From Tritrichomonas musculus (taxonomy: Eukaryota; Parabasalia; Tritrichomonadida; Tritrichomonadidae): a DNA stretch of 64,000 nucleotides. The translations under genes and the position numbers were made by a program. The stretch lies in assembly GCA_039105265.1 (NCBI GenBank), contig JAPFFF010000013.1, forward strand, positions 1-64,000, read 5' to 3'. The notes below the pieces were generated by a model. That model was not told the origin of the DNA and did no database searches. It was given only the letters and a program-made list of their open reading frames with translations. Of this stretch, positions 31,503 through 43,332 are shown one piece after another. Within the stretch, counting starts at the first letter, position 1. The number at the start of each line of letters is the position of its first letter.

Positions 31503-32573
31503 TTACATAACGATCTGATTTAGATGAACATTAAAACTTTGTTCCGAACTTTGCTCATGAATGAATGGTATGATGTATTTAGGTGAACCTAGATCTATAC
31601 GAAAGTTACTGAATGAATACGTTTTGTATGCATATGAATCTGCTGCACTACTAAATTCAATTTTGACCACATTCTTGAATAACTCTTTATGTAATTCATG
31701 ATTGTAATGAAATATTGAATTAGGTAAATCAACACTATCTGATGGCAAATCTGAACCGTGAATTGCAAATTTAGCAGTACCATCACTAATGAATATCGCT
31801 AATGCTCGTTTATTTTTATCACAAATCCTTACTTCACTTCCTTCATTCTGTAATATCGATTGATCAGTTAAATTAACGATGAGTTTAATGTCAAAATCAC
31901 AACCTACATCATTGAATGAAACTAAATCTGATGGCATAACTTCATTAACATTAATGAATTCTAAATTAGAATTTTCATTCGTTCCAGAGCTTTTGATATC
32001 ACAAATGTATCCATTATTGGTATTCTTCACTTTACACGTTACTGTTTCAATTGGTTTACCATGTTGATCCTTTATGTAATCGGGTAGATGAATGTTAAGG
32101 AAATCAACTTCAGTATTTGATGATAAATGCAAGTCATTTGGTATATCAGTAATGGTTAATAAATAGCAAGTTGTTTCGTCATTCTCATTTGAACTCACTT
32201 TCTCTTGATTGATGGATATAATGAAATCAAGTTCATAATCAGGATTCATTCCTAATGATTGTGTAAAGAATTCTCTAGTTGCTTTAGGATATCTTGCTTC
32301 AATACAGCATAATTTAATGTCTTGCTTTGATGAGTCTTTAGAGATGATCTGAAATTGAAATGTGCCTTCAGGGTTGTTAACTGAATCTCTAATGTCAAAC
32401 CAGTTTTGATTAACAGAAATGGTGTCATTATTGATTGATATACCATCACCAGCTTTATATGAAGAACCACCACTATTAATTGCTTCAAGTTGATTATGTT
32501 TATGTGAATCATCTAACGTAAGTTGGTTGAGGAACATTAAGAACACCATTTTCACATTTAATTGTTGTTCCAT
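31503..32573 (-). CDS. fibre-like protein, C-terminal region (fossil part)
   Basis: A 356-codon open frame. Near its beginning is one YKAGDGISINNDTI repeat of the kind seen repeatedly in the neighbouring ORF, followed by about 300 residues of beta-rich, head-like sequence with no recognised domain. Position and the shared repeat suggest it is the distal part of a fibre or spike. The gene as a whole looks broken. Confidence 0.5.
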   Translation of the reverse strand: MEQQLNVKMVFLMFLNQLTLDDSHKHNQLEAINSGGSSYKAGDGISINNDTISVNQNWFDIRDSVNNPEGTFQFQIISKDSSKQDIKLCCIEARYPKATREFFTQSLGMNPDYELDFIISINQEKVSSNENDETTCYLLTITDIPNDLHLSSNTEVDFLNIHLPDYIKDQHGKPIETVTCKVKNTNNGYICDIKSSGTNENSNLEFINVNEVMPSDLVSFNDVGCDFDIKLIVNLTDQSILQNEGSEVRICDKNKRALAIFISDGTAKFAIHGSDLPSDSVDLPNSIFHYNHELHKELFKNVVKIEFSSAADSYAYKTYSFSNFRIDLGSPKYIIPFIHEQSSEQSFNVHLNQIVM

Positions 32574-33210
32574 CTATTTGAGCTTTAATAGTTGTTGCTT
32601 CAATTTCAATTCCATCACCAGCAGTATATGTATTTCCTTCATTAATTGCTGTTAATTGATTCTGATCTTTAAGTTTAATTGTTGAATTATCAATTGATAC
32701 ATCAAATTTGTTTTTTGCATCTAATGTAAGAGCTTGACCAGCTGTATAAGTGGGTATCGTTGGCAGAGGAACAGTTAATTGATTACCAATAACTTTAATC
32801 GTTGTACCATCAACATTAACATCAAATTTGTTGTTTGCATCTAATGTTAAAGCTTGACCTGCTGTATATGTTGGAATAGTTGGCTGAAAGTCATTTTTGT
32901 CATTGACTTTAATGGTTGTATCATCAACTTTAACATCAAATGTATCATCAGTGTTCATATTTAATGCTTTACCAGCTTTGTATTCTTTTCCATCACCACC
33001 GCCTCCTCCATTAATGACTTCTAATTGATTTTTGTCATTGACTTTAATCGTTGATCCATCAACGTTTGAATTAATTGTGTTGTTATTGATTTGAATACCT
33101 TTACCAGCTGTGTAATCAGATGATAAACCACTTGACGAGCCTGAATTAACAACCGATAAAGCACATTCAGAATTGAGACATAATGTTGAATCAAATTTGA
33201 CTGAAATCAT
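32509..33210 (-). CDS. fibre-shaft-like repeat protein (fossil part)
   Basis: About 233 codons made of repeats of the pattern YTAGQALTL, then KFDV, then DGTTIKV, alternating with linkers; five or six copies. Such YTAGxGI repeats are typical of trimeric phage tail-fibre and adhesin shafts. In a Maverick it would fit a virion spike, as adenovirus and PRD1-like relatives have. Inference from repeat pattern only. Confidence 0.5.
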   Translation of the reverse strand: MISVKFDSTLCLNSECALSVVNSGSSSGLSSDYTAGKGIQINNNTINSNVDGSTIKVNDKNQLEVINGGGGGDGKEYKAGKALNMNTDDTFDVKVDDTTIKVNDKNDFQPTIPTYTAGQALTLDANNKFDVNVDGTTIKVIGNQLTVPLPTIPTYTAGQALTLDAKNKFDVSIDNSTIKLKDQNQLTAINEGNTYTAGDGIEIEATTIKAQIDGTTIKCENGVLNVPQPTYVR

Positions 33211-33299
33211 TCTATCCTATAATGAAATTGCATGGTCAGCTTTATAATCTGTGTTTACATCTACTTGTTGTTTTGTGTAAGACCTGTTTTGAATTTCGT

Positions 33300-33790
33300 T
33301 GATGGTAAAAATAATTTAACATGAATGCAAATGAATACAACTAGCTCAGATGATGATAATACCGATCCTTTTGCTGTAACTAAGTCCAACGTTAATAGAC
33401 CAAGCCCATTCATGGCGGACAACGTCTTAGTAACGAAAACATATTTCTATGTACAAGGTGCTGGTTATAGTCCAAACAATTATTATGAAAGAAAATAGCC
33501 ACATGAATTGGTCTTTAGTAAAAATCCTAAATTCATTCACGTAATGCATTGCAGATGTTTGTTCAGTAATGCAATGATTGGTGATGTAATGCTTCATGCT
33601 TCATTTGTTGAAAGAGATAATTATTTTGATTCATTTATCTGTTTCACTAACACTGTTCTATGCAAAAATACAAAAAGTATGAAGTTACGCACGTGAAAGA
33701 TCACTTTAAGGTTTGGTTTACTGATCTAATGCGTAATTTGATAAATGTACAACAGTTCGTGTAAGAGTTGATGTTGGAGTACTGAGGCAA
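33300..33790 (+). pseudogene. plus-strand gene remnant inside the Maverick
   Basis: Several open pieces on the plus strand read as protein-like sequence (for example HCRCLFSNAMIGDVMLHASF) but not as a whole gene. A broken fossil with no recognised family. It is the only recognised part on the opposite strand. Confidence 0.35.
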
Positions 33791-33813
33791 AAATATATTT
33801 TTACATTAATGAC

Positions 33814-34467
33814 TTAATCAAGTAAATCATATTGAATCTTGAATTTCGTGTAATATACTGATTCATATCTTTTATTAATGTCAGTCATCGTAATGTTTGT
33901 ATGTCTACAACGACGAATTTGTTGACTAAAGAATGATTCATCTGATGAAAACAATTTACTGTTACTAATATCATCAAATAGAACGATTGCATATAAGTAA
34001 GGTTTACTGAAATCATTAATGTGTAATGTTTTGAATAGATCTTTACGTTGTTCATCAATGATTTTGTCTTCTAAATGGTCACGAAGAATGAGATAGTATA
34101 GATTCTTTGCAGCAATGAGAGTTTTAATGAATTCAACTGAATCCTTTTCACTAATGGTAACATAAGGCATTCGAATCATTTGCTTCAATGATTGAAAGGA
34201 TTTATCGTTTTCATCACCGTTTTTAGTAACGTAAACCAATAAATGATGTGTATTTAATAGAGATATCTTAATGATTTCCTCTAATGCTATCACTGTTTTA
34301 CCCAATGATTGTTTGCCGACGATAACATTCACTGAATTGTAACGAACTTTGATATCTTGATGTATTGGTTTAATTAATGAATTACTGGTTTCATTAGATT
34401 TGGACTTTAATGTATCATTAACTTTGTCTCTATTGAATGATAAACTGTATACATTATCTGTTGTCAT
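33814..34467 (-). CDS. Maverick packaging-type ATPase (fossil part, open)
   Basis: A 217-residue open frame. Walker A GKQSLGKT at residues about 52-59 and a Walker B-like IVLFDD near 160 fit the FtsK/HerA-like DNA-packaging ATPases carried by Maverick/Polinton elements. The length, near 220 residues, is usual for this gene. It lies in the same strand series as the small structural-type ORFs. Confidence 0.65.
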   Translation of the reverse strand: MTTDNVYSLSFNRDKVNDTLKSKSNETSNSLIKPIHQDIKVRYNSVNVIVGKQSLGKTVIALEEIIKISLLNTHHLLVYVTKNGDENDKSFQSLKQMIRMPYVTISEKDSVEFIKTLIAAKNLYYLILRDHLEDKIIDEQRKDLFKTLHINDFSKPYLYAIVLFDDISNSKLFSSDESFFSQQIRRCRHTNITMTDINKRYESVYYTKFKIQYDLLD

Positions 34468-34518
34468 TTAATGTGTTTTCATCAAAAATAAACATTAATT
34501 ATTGAGCATATGATATAT

Positions 34519-34971
34519 TTATTCTTCATCATTAAGAGCTTGACCAGCTGCCATACGTTGTTGATGAACATTTTGCTCATTAATGAATAATGCACGTAAA
34601 TCAATATTTGGATTAGCTTGACTAAATTCAGCAACAACTTGTATTAATGTACTAGCTATATTGTTAAATATTTGTTCAATGAATTGACGATCATTATTAT
34701 GTATAGCTGAAATGCAATTTGTAAATAAACCATCTATAGCACCTTTATTTTCTTTCTTAATTTTATCTTTAGCGTCTTTAGTTTGAGCACCAAGTCTATT
34801 GTAAAATGCTTCATCCAAATATAATTCCCAAGTTCGTGCTGATGCTGATGCAAGGAATTGAAGTTTATATTTCTTTGGGATGAATGTATTGTTATTTCGA
34901 GCGATTTGTGCAATGACATTATCAACGTAAGGACTAATGACAAATTTACGGAAACGTTGATAAGCAGACAT
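34519..34971 (-). CDS. Maverick-associated hypothetical protein (fossil part)
   Basis: A 150-residue open frame, helical, with no family recognised. It lies immediately upstream of the ATPase and 18 bases downstream of the next ORF, a compact arrangement typical of the element. Confidence 0.45.
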   Translation of the reverse strand: MSAYQRFRKFVISPYVDNVIAQIARNNNTFIPKKYKLQFLASASARTWELYLDEAFYNRLGAQTKDAKDKIKKENKGAIDGLFTNCISAIHNNDRQFIEQIFNNIASTLIQVVAEFSQANPNIDLRALFINEQNVHQQRMAAGQALNDEE

Positions 34972-34989
34972 TCTTTTTGAAGGCTTATC

Positions 34990-35454
34990 TTAATATCCAC
35001 TAAGATTGTAACCTTGAAAAGATTCAGGAATGTCATATGATATATTACCATAATTGTTGTAATTATTACCTGAATCAACGTAACTAATATTCAATAAATC
35101 TTGTTTGTATGCATTTAATGGGTAAGCTTTTCGTGATTCTCTTGTTGGATAATCATTGTAAGTATGTAATGCAACCGGATAGTTACTAGTCTTAGTTGTG
35201 CAACCATTGACATACATTGGATAATCATTGTGATTTGAAATAATTACATCAGGAATTCCATCATTATTTACATCAGTAAAGTTTTGTAATGAAGCTGGTG
35301 CATTAGGATTACGTTTTTTGAGTTTCCATGGAGAATGTGGATTAGTTGCATTATGTTGAGCCACTAATGCTTCTGCACCTTGTGGAGAAATTGCATTCTT
35401 TACACGTTTGACATCACGTTGAAGATCTAATATGATGGGTTGAAGTTCTTTCAT
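34990..35454 (-). CDS. Maverick-associated protein with DVNNDGIPDV motif (fossil part)
   Basis: A 154-residue open frame with a basic KLKKRNPNAP segment followed by DVNNDGIPDVI, an FG-GAP/calcium-loop-like motif, and many Tyr and Asn. Possibly a minor virion protein. The family is not certain. Confidence 0.45.
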   Translation of the reverse strand: MKELQPIILDLQRDVKRVKNAISPQGAEALVAQHNATNPHSPWKLKKRNPNAPASLQNFTDVNNDGIPDVIISNHNDYPMYVNGCTTKTSNYPVALHTYNDYPTRESRKAYPLNAYKQDLLNISYVDSGNNYNNYGNISYDIPESFQGYNLSGY

Positions 35455-35470
35455 ACCGACTTTTTTATTG

Positions 35471-35611
35471 CTAAATCGTTAATGGCTCTAGTGCATATTT
35501 ATTATAAATGTTTAACAAATCCTGAACAGAAAGTGTATTTTCCATGAAATCAGCTAATGGATTAACCTGTTGTGGTTGCATTGGAACGTCATTTTGATCT
35601 AACATTTGCAT
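35471..35611 (-). CDS. small Maverick ORF, 46 residues (fossil part)
   Basis: A short open frame between two longer ones, preceded by ATTTTTACAGTC directly before its ATG, a motif shared with other genes of the element. Gln/Pro-rich start, helical end. No family recognised. Confidence 0.4.
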   Translation of the reverse strand: MQMLDQNDVPMQPQQVNPLADFMENTLSVQDLLNIYNKYALEPLTI

Positions 35612-35649
35612 GACTGTAAAAATAAAAATGAATGAAATTGAATTTATGT

Positions 35650-36117
35650 TTAAAATGCATTTGAATCAATTTCGGTTTCAATGAATTCATCTTTGGGTTC
35701 ATCAATGATTAGATTTCTGATTTGATTAATGTTTTGTTGATTTAAGCATTGATGAATCTTTGATGGGTAATAAACGAATTCTTTATATTCTTGAGCTTCA
35801 AAGTCAACATTTAATATAAACATTTTTGACTTATTCTTAGGTAAAGAACGTTTTTCAGATTCACTGAATGATATACATAATTGCTTGTCATAAATTTCAA
35901 GTATTTGTTTGTGATTAACGTATATCTTTTTGTCTTCAAAGACGAACAATTCAATGAATATAGGCTTAATGCAGAGTTGTTTATGCTTGTTCTTAAATGC
36001 ATCCTTATCTTCGAAGTAAACGTTTGCACTATTTGGTGTACATGAATGGTTTTGTTTAGTGTATTTACTAATGGTTTCAACGAATTTAGCGATTGAATTG
36101 TACGTTAACTTTGACAT
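35650..36117 (-). CDS. Maverick-associated hypothetical protein (fossil part)
   Basis: I set the start at ATG 36117. The frame is open 58 codons farther, but that stretch is encoded by the inverted end of the inserted transposon. The product is about 155 residues, lysine-rich, with no family recognised. The ATTTTTACTGTAACG motif lies just upstream, and the transposon sits about 27 bases upstream of the start, within the promoter region. Confidence 0.5.
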   Translation of the reverse strand: MSKLTYNSIAKFVETISKYTKQNHSCTPNSANVYFEDKDAFKNKHKQLCIKPIFIELFVFEDKKIYVNHKQILEIYDKQLCISFSESEKRSLPKNKSKMFILNVDFEAQEYKEFVYYPSKIHQCLNQQNINQIRNLIIDEPKDEFIETEIDSNAF

Positions 36118-36184
36118 TTGCGTTACAGTAAAAATATTGGATATACCCGTAGTTCTCACGAGGACTTTGAGTTTTTGATTTTTG

Positions 36185-38050
36185 TGAGGTATAAATGGTC
36201 GATTCTCAGATTTTTTTTTCTGATAAATCATTAAAATCATTGAAAATATTGAATATGGATTCAAATAATTGAGTAAATTATAAAATTGCATTTAAATTTT
36301 TTTATTTTAAACGGTCATTCACTTAATATTTAGCCTTAATTAAAGAAGTTTCTCTTTTAAGTCGTAACTTTGATGCAAAATTCTAAGTGTTGGGATATCA
36401 AAGATGCCTATTATTTCAAAAAACGATTTTTTTTGAATTTTTAATAATACTATTTTGGCAATATATCAACCACTAATACATAATTAGCAATTTCATTTCG
36501 GCTATCAAACTTTCAGTACTATTATAAACTTCTTAAACCTTTTCCAACCTTTTTCAATTTTTTCTCTATCAAAATCGTATCTTATATCAACTCTTTTAAG
36601 ACAACTAGTTATTTTTTCAAAATTTTAAGCAACATATAAGAAATAGTAAACAAATATCTACATTATACTTAAAAAAACTCGAAAGTTGTTGTAGTTGAAA
36701 GTGATATTTTTTTCAAATTTTTAGGCATATCCTTGTCTTTTGTGCCATTCCTTTTAAAAATAAAAGTTTGGTTAAGGTATAAATTTTTTAGGCATCTTTT
36801 TGACGGTGCAAATATTTCGCACAAATTTATCAATGCATTCAAATATTACAATTTTTTTTCCAAAACTGCTTAATTTTTATTATATATAGTATTTACAAAC
36901 TGTTATTATATAAAAACTCAATGTTGCTTAGGTTGATTATATCTCATAATATAATAAGATTTACATATTTAATTAAAAGTAATAAAATATATTGAGCTTT
37001 TATTTTTATAAAATACTATCTTGTTCATGTGATCGATTTCAATGAAAAATAATGATATTTTTGATGATTTTTTTTCTGAAAGAACGGGAGACACTAAACC
37101 GTTTATAATTTTTTCGAAATTTTGATTTCGAAAAACGATTGATTTTGAATATTTTATATTCATTGTTTGAATTTTTATTAAGCACAAGTATAATAAAAGT
37201 TTTGATCTATTAAATTTATTATAATTATTGTTTTAAATGAGAAATTTATGTTTTTTAAAATCAGAATTGAGAACTTTACATGATTTCCTCTCAATTTCAA
37301 ATCCGTCTTTTCTCTCCAATTTCATAACAAATTTTTGAAATATGGATAAAATCCAATTTATACCAACCAAAAAGCAAATATATGAGATTTTTTATGATAT
37401 ATATGATTAATAAAATGCTTTTTATAGAAAAGTTTAAACAAAATTATCCAATGTTAAAAATTTGCCTATTACGATCAGCATTTGAATTCAAAAGTGATCT
37501 TTTTTTTATAGTTATATCTTGTTTTCTGTCGCATTAAATATATCATAATTAATAGTTTAAATTTATTATCTGTCATTAAACAAAATATATTAATTATAAT
37601 CATATTTATTATAAATTTGCTAGTCTCGACCCTTCTTTTCTGAATAAAATTTTGTCACATTGAATTATGATTTTAGATTCACCATTTTTCTATTAAAATG
37701 TTTTAATATAAAGATAATAAATGCCTGTAACATTTTGCTACAATTAAGACCATATGAAGAATAATTTTTCATGACATTATAAAAATATATAACATATTTG
37801 TTACAAAAAAATTTTTAACCAACATAATTTCTTATATCAAAACAATTAAAATGCATATCATTATAAATGCAAATATAAAAAAATAACTCACACCTAATTT
37901 AGTAAAATATAATTTAAGGGTAAGCTTAAATTTCTCTCAATTTTTTGAATTGAAGAAAAAATTCAAAAGTTAATATTTTTGATATTTTTTTATAAAAATA
38001 GAATAAGAATAAAAAAATATCAGAAGAATTTTTTTTATTAAAAACAAACT
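36185..38050. other. non-coding left interior of the 9.3-kb element
   Basis: AT-rich; no gene, transposon end or clear repeat seen. A 72-codon minus frame at 36969-37187 has no support. Confidence 0.5.
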
Positions 38051-38817
38051 CTTATAGAAAATTTTTTGATCTTAATATCTCGTGAAATAAAGAAAAAAAA
38101 TACAAATTCTCAGGCCAAAACTAATATTTTTTGTCGATAACTTTATTGAGATATATGGGATAAAGCAATTATGATTGTATAGTTATAGAAGAAGAACATT
38201 TTTTTGTTTTTGAATATTCAATGTACACAAATTTTGAATAATTATATTTTTATTATTTCAATTTTTAAATAATCAATTTAAATATAAAAGAATAAAAAAA
38301 ATGCGGTTCATCGACTTGCTCAAGATATGATAATGTCAGGATATCACATAGAATATGATTATTCATCAATCCGTATAATTGTCTTATATTTGTATTGTTG
38401 TATCGAAATTATTATAATAGATTATATTATATTATTTGATAAAGTATATGGCATAAACTTAAAAAATGCATAAGAATTCAATAATAACGTTTTTGGTGAA
38501 AAATTGCTAAAATTGGATGAAAATTGGGTTTATTTTAAATCAGATGAAGCAAACAATGATGATTGAACTGGAAATTTAGCTTATAAATCAATATTTAAGT
38601 TACTTAATGAATTTTTAGAACTTTTTACAAAAATACTAAACAAATTCGTCGATAAATGTATTAAATATTGATATAAAATCTATATTTTTCAAAAAAAAAT
38701 ATATCAATTATATGCATTATAAATTGTATTATTGCATTATAACGATTAAAAAGGAATAAGTATTTTATATTTTGAGAAAAAGTTAAAAAAAGAAAAGATA
38801 AAGATAGAAAAGTATTC

Positions 38818-39224
38818 GGGGAATCGTATTTTTCTACACCACTTTTTGAAAACTTTTTAACTTTTTGAATACTTTTTTTTACATTTTTTATTCAATTTTT
38901 CCTAAATAATGCATAAATATATAGTTCAAATAGCTTCCCGATTCATCCAGCAATTCAAGGAACCTGATTCGGCTTCGCGCAGCCCCGTGGTGATCACTGG
39001 TGCGTATATCCCTGAAAAATTATGTAAAAATAAACAAATTTATATCAAAAAAAGCAAATAGTTATAATTTTAAGGAAAAATTTAAATTTCCGATTTTTTT
39101 GGTTAATCTTCTTAACAGAGTAAGTCAAATTTCACCTTATGATGGCGGTTATTTACTTTCCATGAGTAGCTACTCATGGATAGAAAAACCATTCAAAAAG
39201 TGGTGTAGAAAAAAACGATTGTCC
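38818..39224. mobile_element. 407-bp MITE, Mutator-like target duplication
   Basis: Inverted ends of about 33 bp (30 matches) carry TTCTACACCACTTTTTGAA. The 9-bp direct duplication AAAGTATTC lies at 38809-38817 and 39225-39233; the empty site is seen in the other satellite units. A 9-bp duplication suits Mutator-like elements. The interior has a short frame (39000-39248) ending WIEKPFKKWCRKK, slightly like the C-terminus of membrane acyltransferases; a captured fragment is possible but weak. Confidence 0.8.
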
Positions 39225-39326
39225 AAAGTATTCAATTTTAAAATCTGACACAATTATTTAAATAATGAGTTTTTTTTAGATTTTTTAATTTATTTAAGCA
39301 TAAAATAAAAATTCGTCTCGGCCATT

Positions 39327-39710
39327 ACCCTTCGGACGTAATTGGAATTTTATAAAATTCAATGAAAAGACGTATTAAAATGTAAAAATTGCCGAAATGA
39401 AACGTAATTACATAATTTATATAAAAATAAAAAAAAAGCAAAGCGGTTTAGTTTCGAACTCAATACTTTTGCCTCAAATTAATTTAACCTCTAAGCTAAA
39501 GCTCTCAAATTTGAAAGGAAAAAATATTTATATTTAAAGATAATATCTTTATTTTTTAAAGGTAACTTTTTATTAACTTTTTTAAAAAAAAGACGTATTC
39601 TCATCATTTACACGTAGACGTAATCGTTAAACGTAATTGATTTTTTTTCTTGGTCTATCTTATTGAAAAAGTTTAAACAGAACGTAATTATTAAAACATC
39701 CGAAGGGCAA
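39327..39710 (-). mobile_element. 384-bp insertion with tRNA-like box A and box B (SINE-like)
   Basis: Inserted in a satellite unit with the perfect 10-bp duplication CTCGGCCATT (39317-39326, 39711-39720). Near its ends are short inverted repeats CCCTTCGGA (39328-39336) and TCCGAAGGG (39699-39707). On the minus strand TAGCTTAGAGG and, about 40 bases on, GAGTTCGAAAC fit the Pol III box A and box B. ACGTAAT or ACGTATT words recur seven times. It could be a tRNA-derived SINE or a MITE that captured a tRNA-like sequence. Confidence 0.6.
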
Positions 39711-40979
39711 CTCGGCCATTTTTTTTATTTTAAATAAATTCATATATTTCACTCTAGATGATTGATATCTCAACTTCCACGAAAGATAAAAATATTTTGT
39801 CAGGCCAAAACTAATATATTTCGATGTTAATTATTATACATATGACACAATGTGGTATCGTTCAAATTCGTCGAAATGGTGATTATTGATTCATTACGAT
39901 TACGTATTATTCAAAAACATATATGCAAATAATGAGTATTATTATTCATAGTATTGTATTATAGCAATTAAAAAAGAATAAGTATTTTATATTTTGAGAA
40001 AAAGTTAAAAAAAGAAAAGATAAAGATAAGAAAGTATTCAATTTTAAAATCTGACACAATTATTTAAATAATGAGTTTTTTTTAGATTTTTTAATTTATT
40101 TAAGCATAAAATAAAAATTCGTCTCGGCCATTTTTTTTATTTTAAATAAATTCACATATTTCACTCTAGATGATTGATATCTCAACTTCCACGAAAGATA
40201 AAAATATTTTGTCAGGCCAAAACTAATATTTTTTAGTATTAATTACTATACATTCGAAATAATGTTGTATCTTTCAAATTCGTCGAAATGGCGATTATTG
40301 ATTCATTATGATTACATATTATTCAAAAACATATATGCAAATAATGAGTATTATTATTCATAGTATTGCATTGTAGTAATCAAAAAAGAATAAGTATTTT
40401 ATATTTTGAGAAAAAGTTAAAAAAAGAAAAGATAAAGATAAGAAAGTATTCAATTTTAAAATCTGACACAATTATTTAAATAATGAGTTTTTTTTAGATT
40501 TTTTAATTTATTTAAGCATAAAATAAAAATTCGTCTCGGCCATTTTTTTTATTTTAAATAAATTCATATATTTCACTCTAGATGATTGATATCTCAACTT
40601 CCACGAAAGATAAAAATATTTTGTCAGGCCAAAACTAATATTTTTTAGTATTAATTGATTTACCTTCGAAATAATGATGTATCATTTAAATTCTTTGAGA
40701 TGAAGATTATTGATTCACCAAGATTCCATTTATCAAAAAAATATAAATATTTGCAATAAATTTTATATTAATATAAACCAAGCAAACACTCCGAAATGCT
40801 TATAAAGCCTTTTATGCTCCGAAAATTGATTTAAAAAATTTTTTTACATCTACAAAATAAATTGAATATAAATTATTTTTAATCTTTCAAAATTGAATAA
40901 CGAGTAAAATAAATAAAATTATCAAATTTTGACTGAAGTTTGTTCAAAGCTTACCCTTAAATATATATATATGTTTTAT

Positions 40980-41625
40980 AAAAAAAATAATTGATTCTCT
41001 TTTATTTTTGGAATAAAAAGTATATATACAACAATTATAAATAAATAATAAATGATTTTTGTAACTATTAAATTGGAAAGAAAATATTGAGGAGATAAAA
41101 AAATATGCCATATTAAAAAGTTGCAGCCATTGAGACTTTTTGATGGTAACCATTATAATCTTTCAATTTAATATGAAATTGTATTTTTATAATAATAAAA
41201 ATAAATTGTGTTTTTTTGTTTTTTAATTATGAAATTCAACTATTATTTGGAGAGTAGAATCGAAAAATTTTTCATGGTGTTTTTTTTTTTTTTTTTTTTA
41301 ATTATGAAAATCAATTATTATATGGAGAGTAGAATCGAAAAAAAATAATTGATTCGCCTTTATTTTTGGAATAAAAAGTATATATACAACAATTATAAGT
41401 AAATAATAAATGATTTTTGTAACTATTAAATTGGAAAGAAAATATTGAGGAGATAAAAAAATATGCCATATTAAAAAGTTGCAGCCATTGAGACTTTTTG
41501 ATGGTAACCATTATAATCTTTCAATTTAATATGAAATTGTATTTTTATAATAATAAAAATAAATTGTGTTTTTTTGTTTTTTAATTATGAAATTCAACTA
41601 TTATTTGGAGAGTAGAATCGAAAAA
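40980..41625. repeat. 358-bp direct duplication
   Basis: 40980-41267 and 41338-41625 are almost identical at an offset of 358 bases. A short partial copy of the unit's end and a T run (41281-41299) lie between them. Both copies contain the same minus-strand frame of about 65 codons; no family recognised and probably non-coding. Confidence 0.85.
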
Positions 41626-41965
41626 TAAAATTTTCTAAATTTCGACGATAAATAATATTAATATTATAAGATATCATTATCATATATTGTTTTAGATCAA
41701 ATTTTTGAAAATAAAATAGATATTAAAAAACACTGGATAAATTAAAAATTTTGATTGTAAGTTAAATATTAAATATATCAGATGAACAATTCTGAATCCA
41801 TTCGTTGTTAAACATTGAATATTCAAAGAGTCGATTGAGAAATTAAGAATATCTTGTTTTTAAGAGATAAGAATATTGAAAATGCCATTTGAAATTTCAA
41901 TAAATTTTTCAAAAAAATTGAATGGAGAACTTGAGAGACGAATTTTGTTGAAAAAAATCAGTTTC

Positions 41966-41999
41966 CATTAATGACGAATTGATCAATTCGTCATTAATG
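41966..41999. repeat. 34-bp perfect palindrome
   Basis: The sequence is symmetrical about 41982/41983 with no loop: arm CATTAATGACGAATTGA followed by its exact complement. It lies 30 bases before the start of the Hsp70 pseudogene and could mark the junction where that copy entered. Confidence 0.9.
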
Positions 42000-42029
42000 A
42001 GCATATTCATTGTTTGCATGCTATATCTG

Positions 42030-43323
<1,294 letters not shown>

Positions 43324-43332
43324 ATGCTGAAC

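Larger units (their letters stand above)
38060..40700. repeat. 412-bp satellite array
   Basis: The marker TCAGGCCAAAACTAAT recurs at 38110, 39800, 40212 and 40624; the last three copies are spaced exactly 412 bases and are nearly identical, while the first is diverged. The unit includes TAAATAATGAGTTTTTTTTA and AGAATAAGTATTTTATATTT. Two units are interrupted by the insertions at 38818-39224 and 39327-39710. Confidence 0.85.

Noticed and set aside
36118-36291. Longer N-terminus of the Maverick protein at 35650-36117
   Set aside because: The extra codons come from the inverted end of the inserted transposon, not from the gene.
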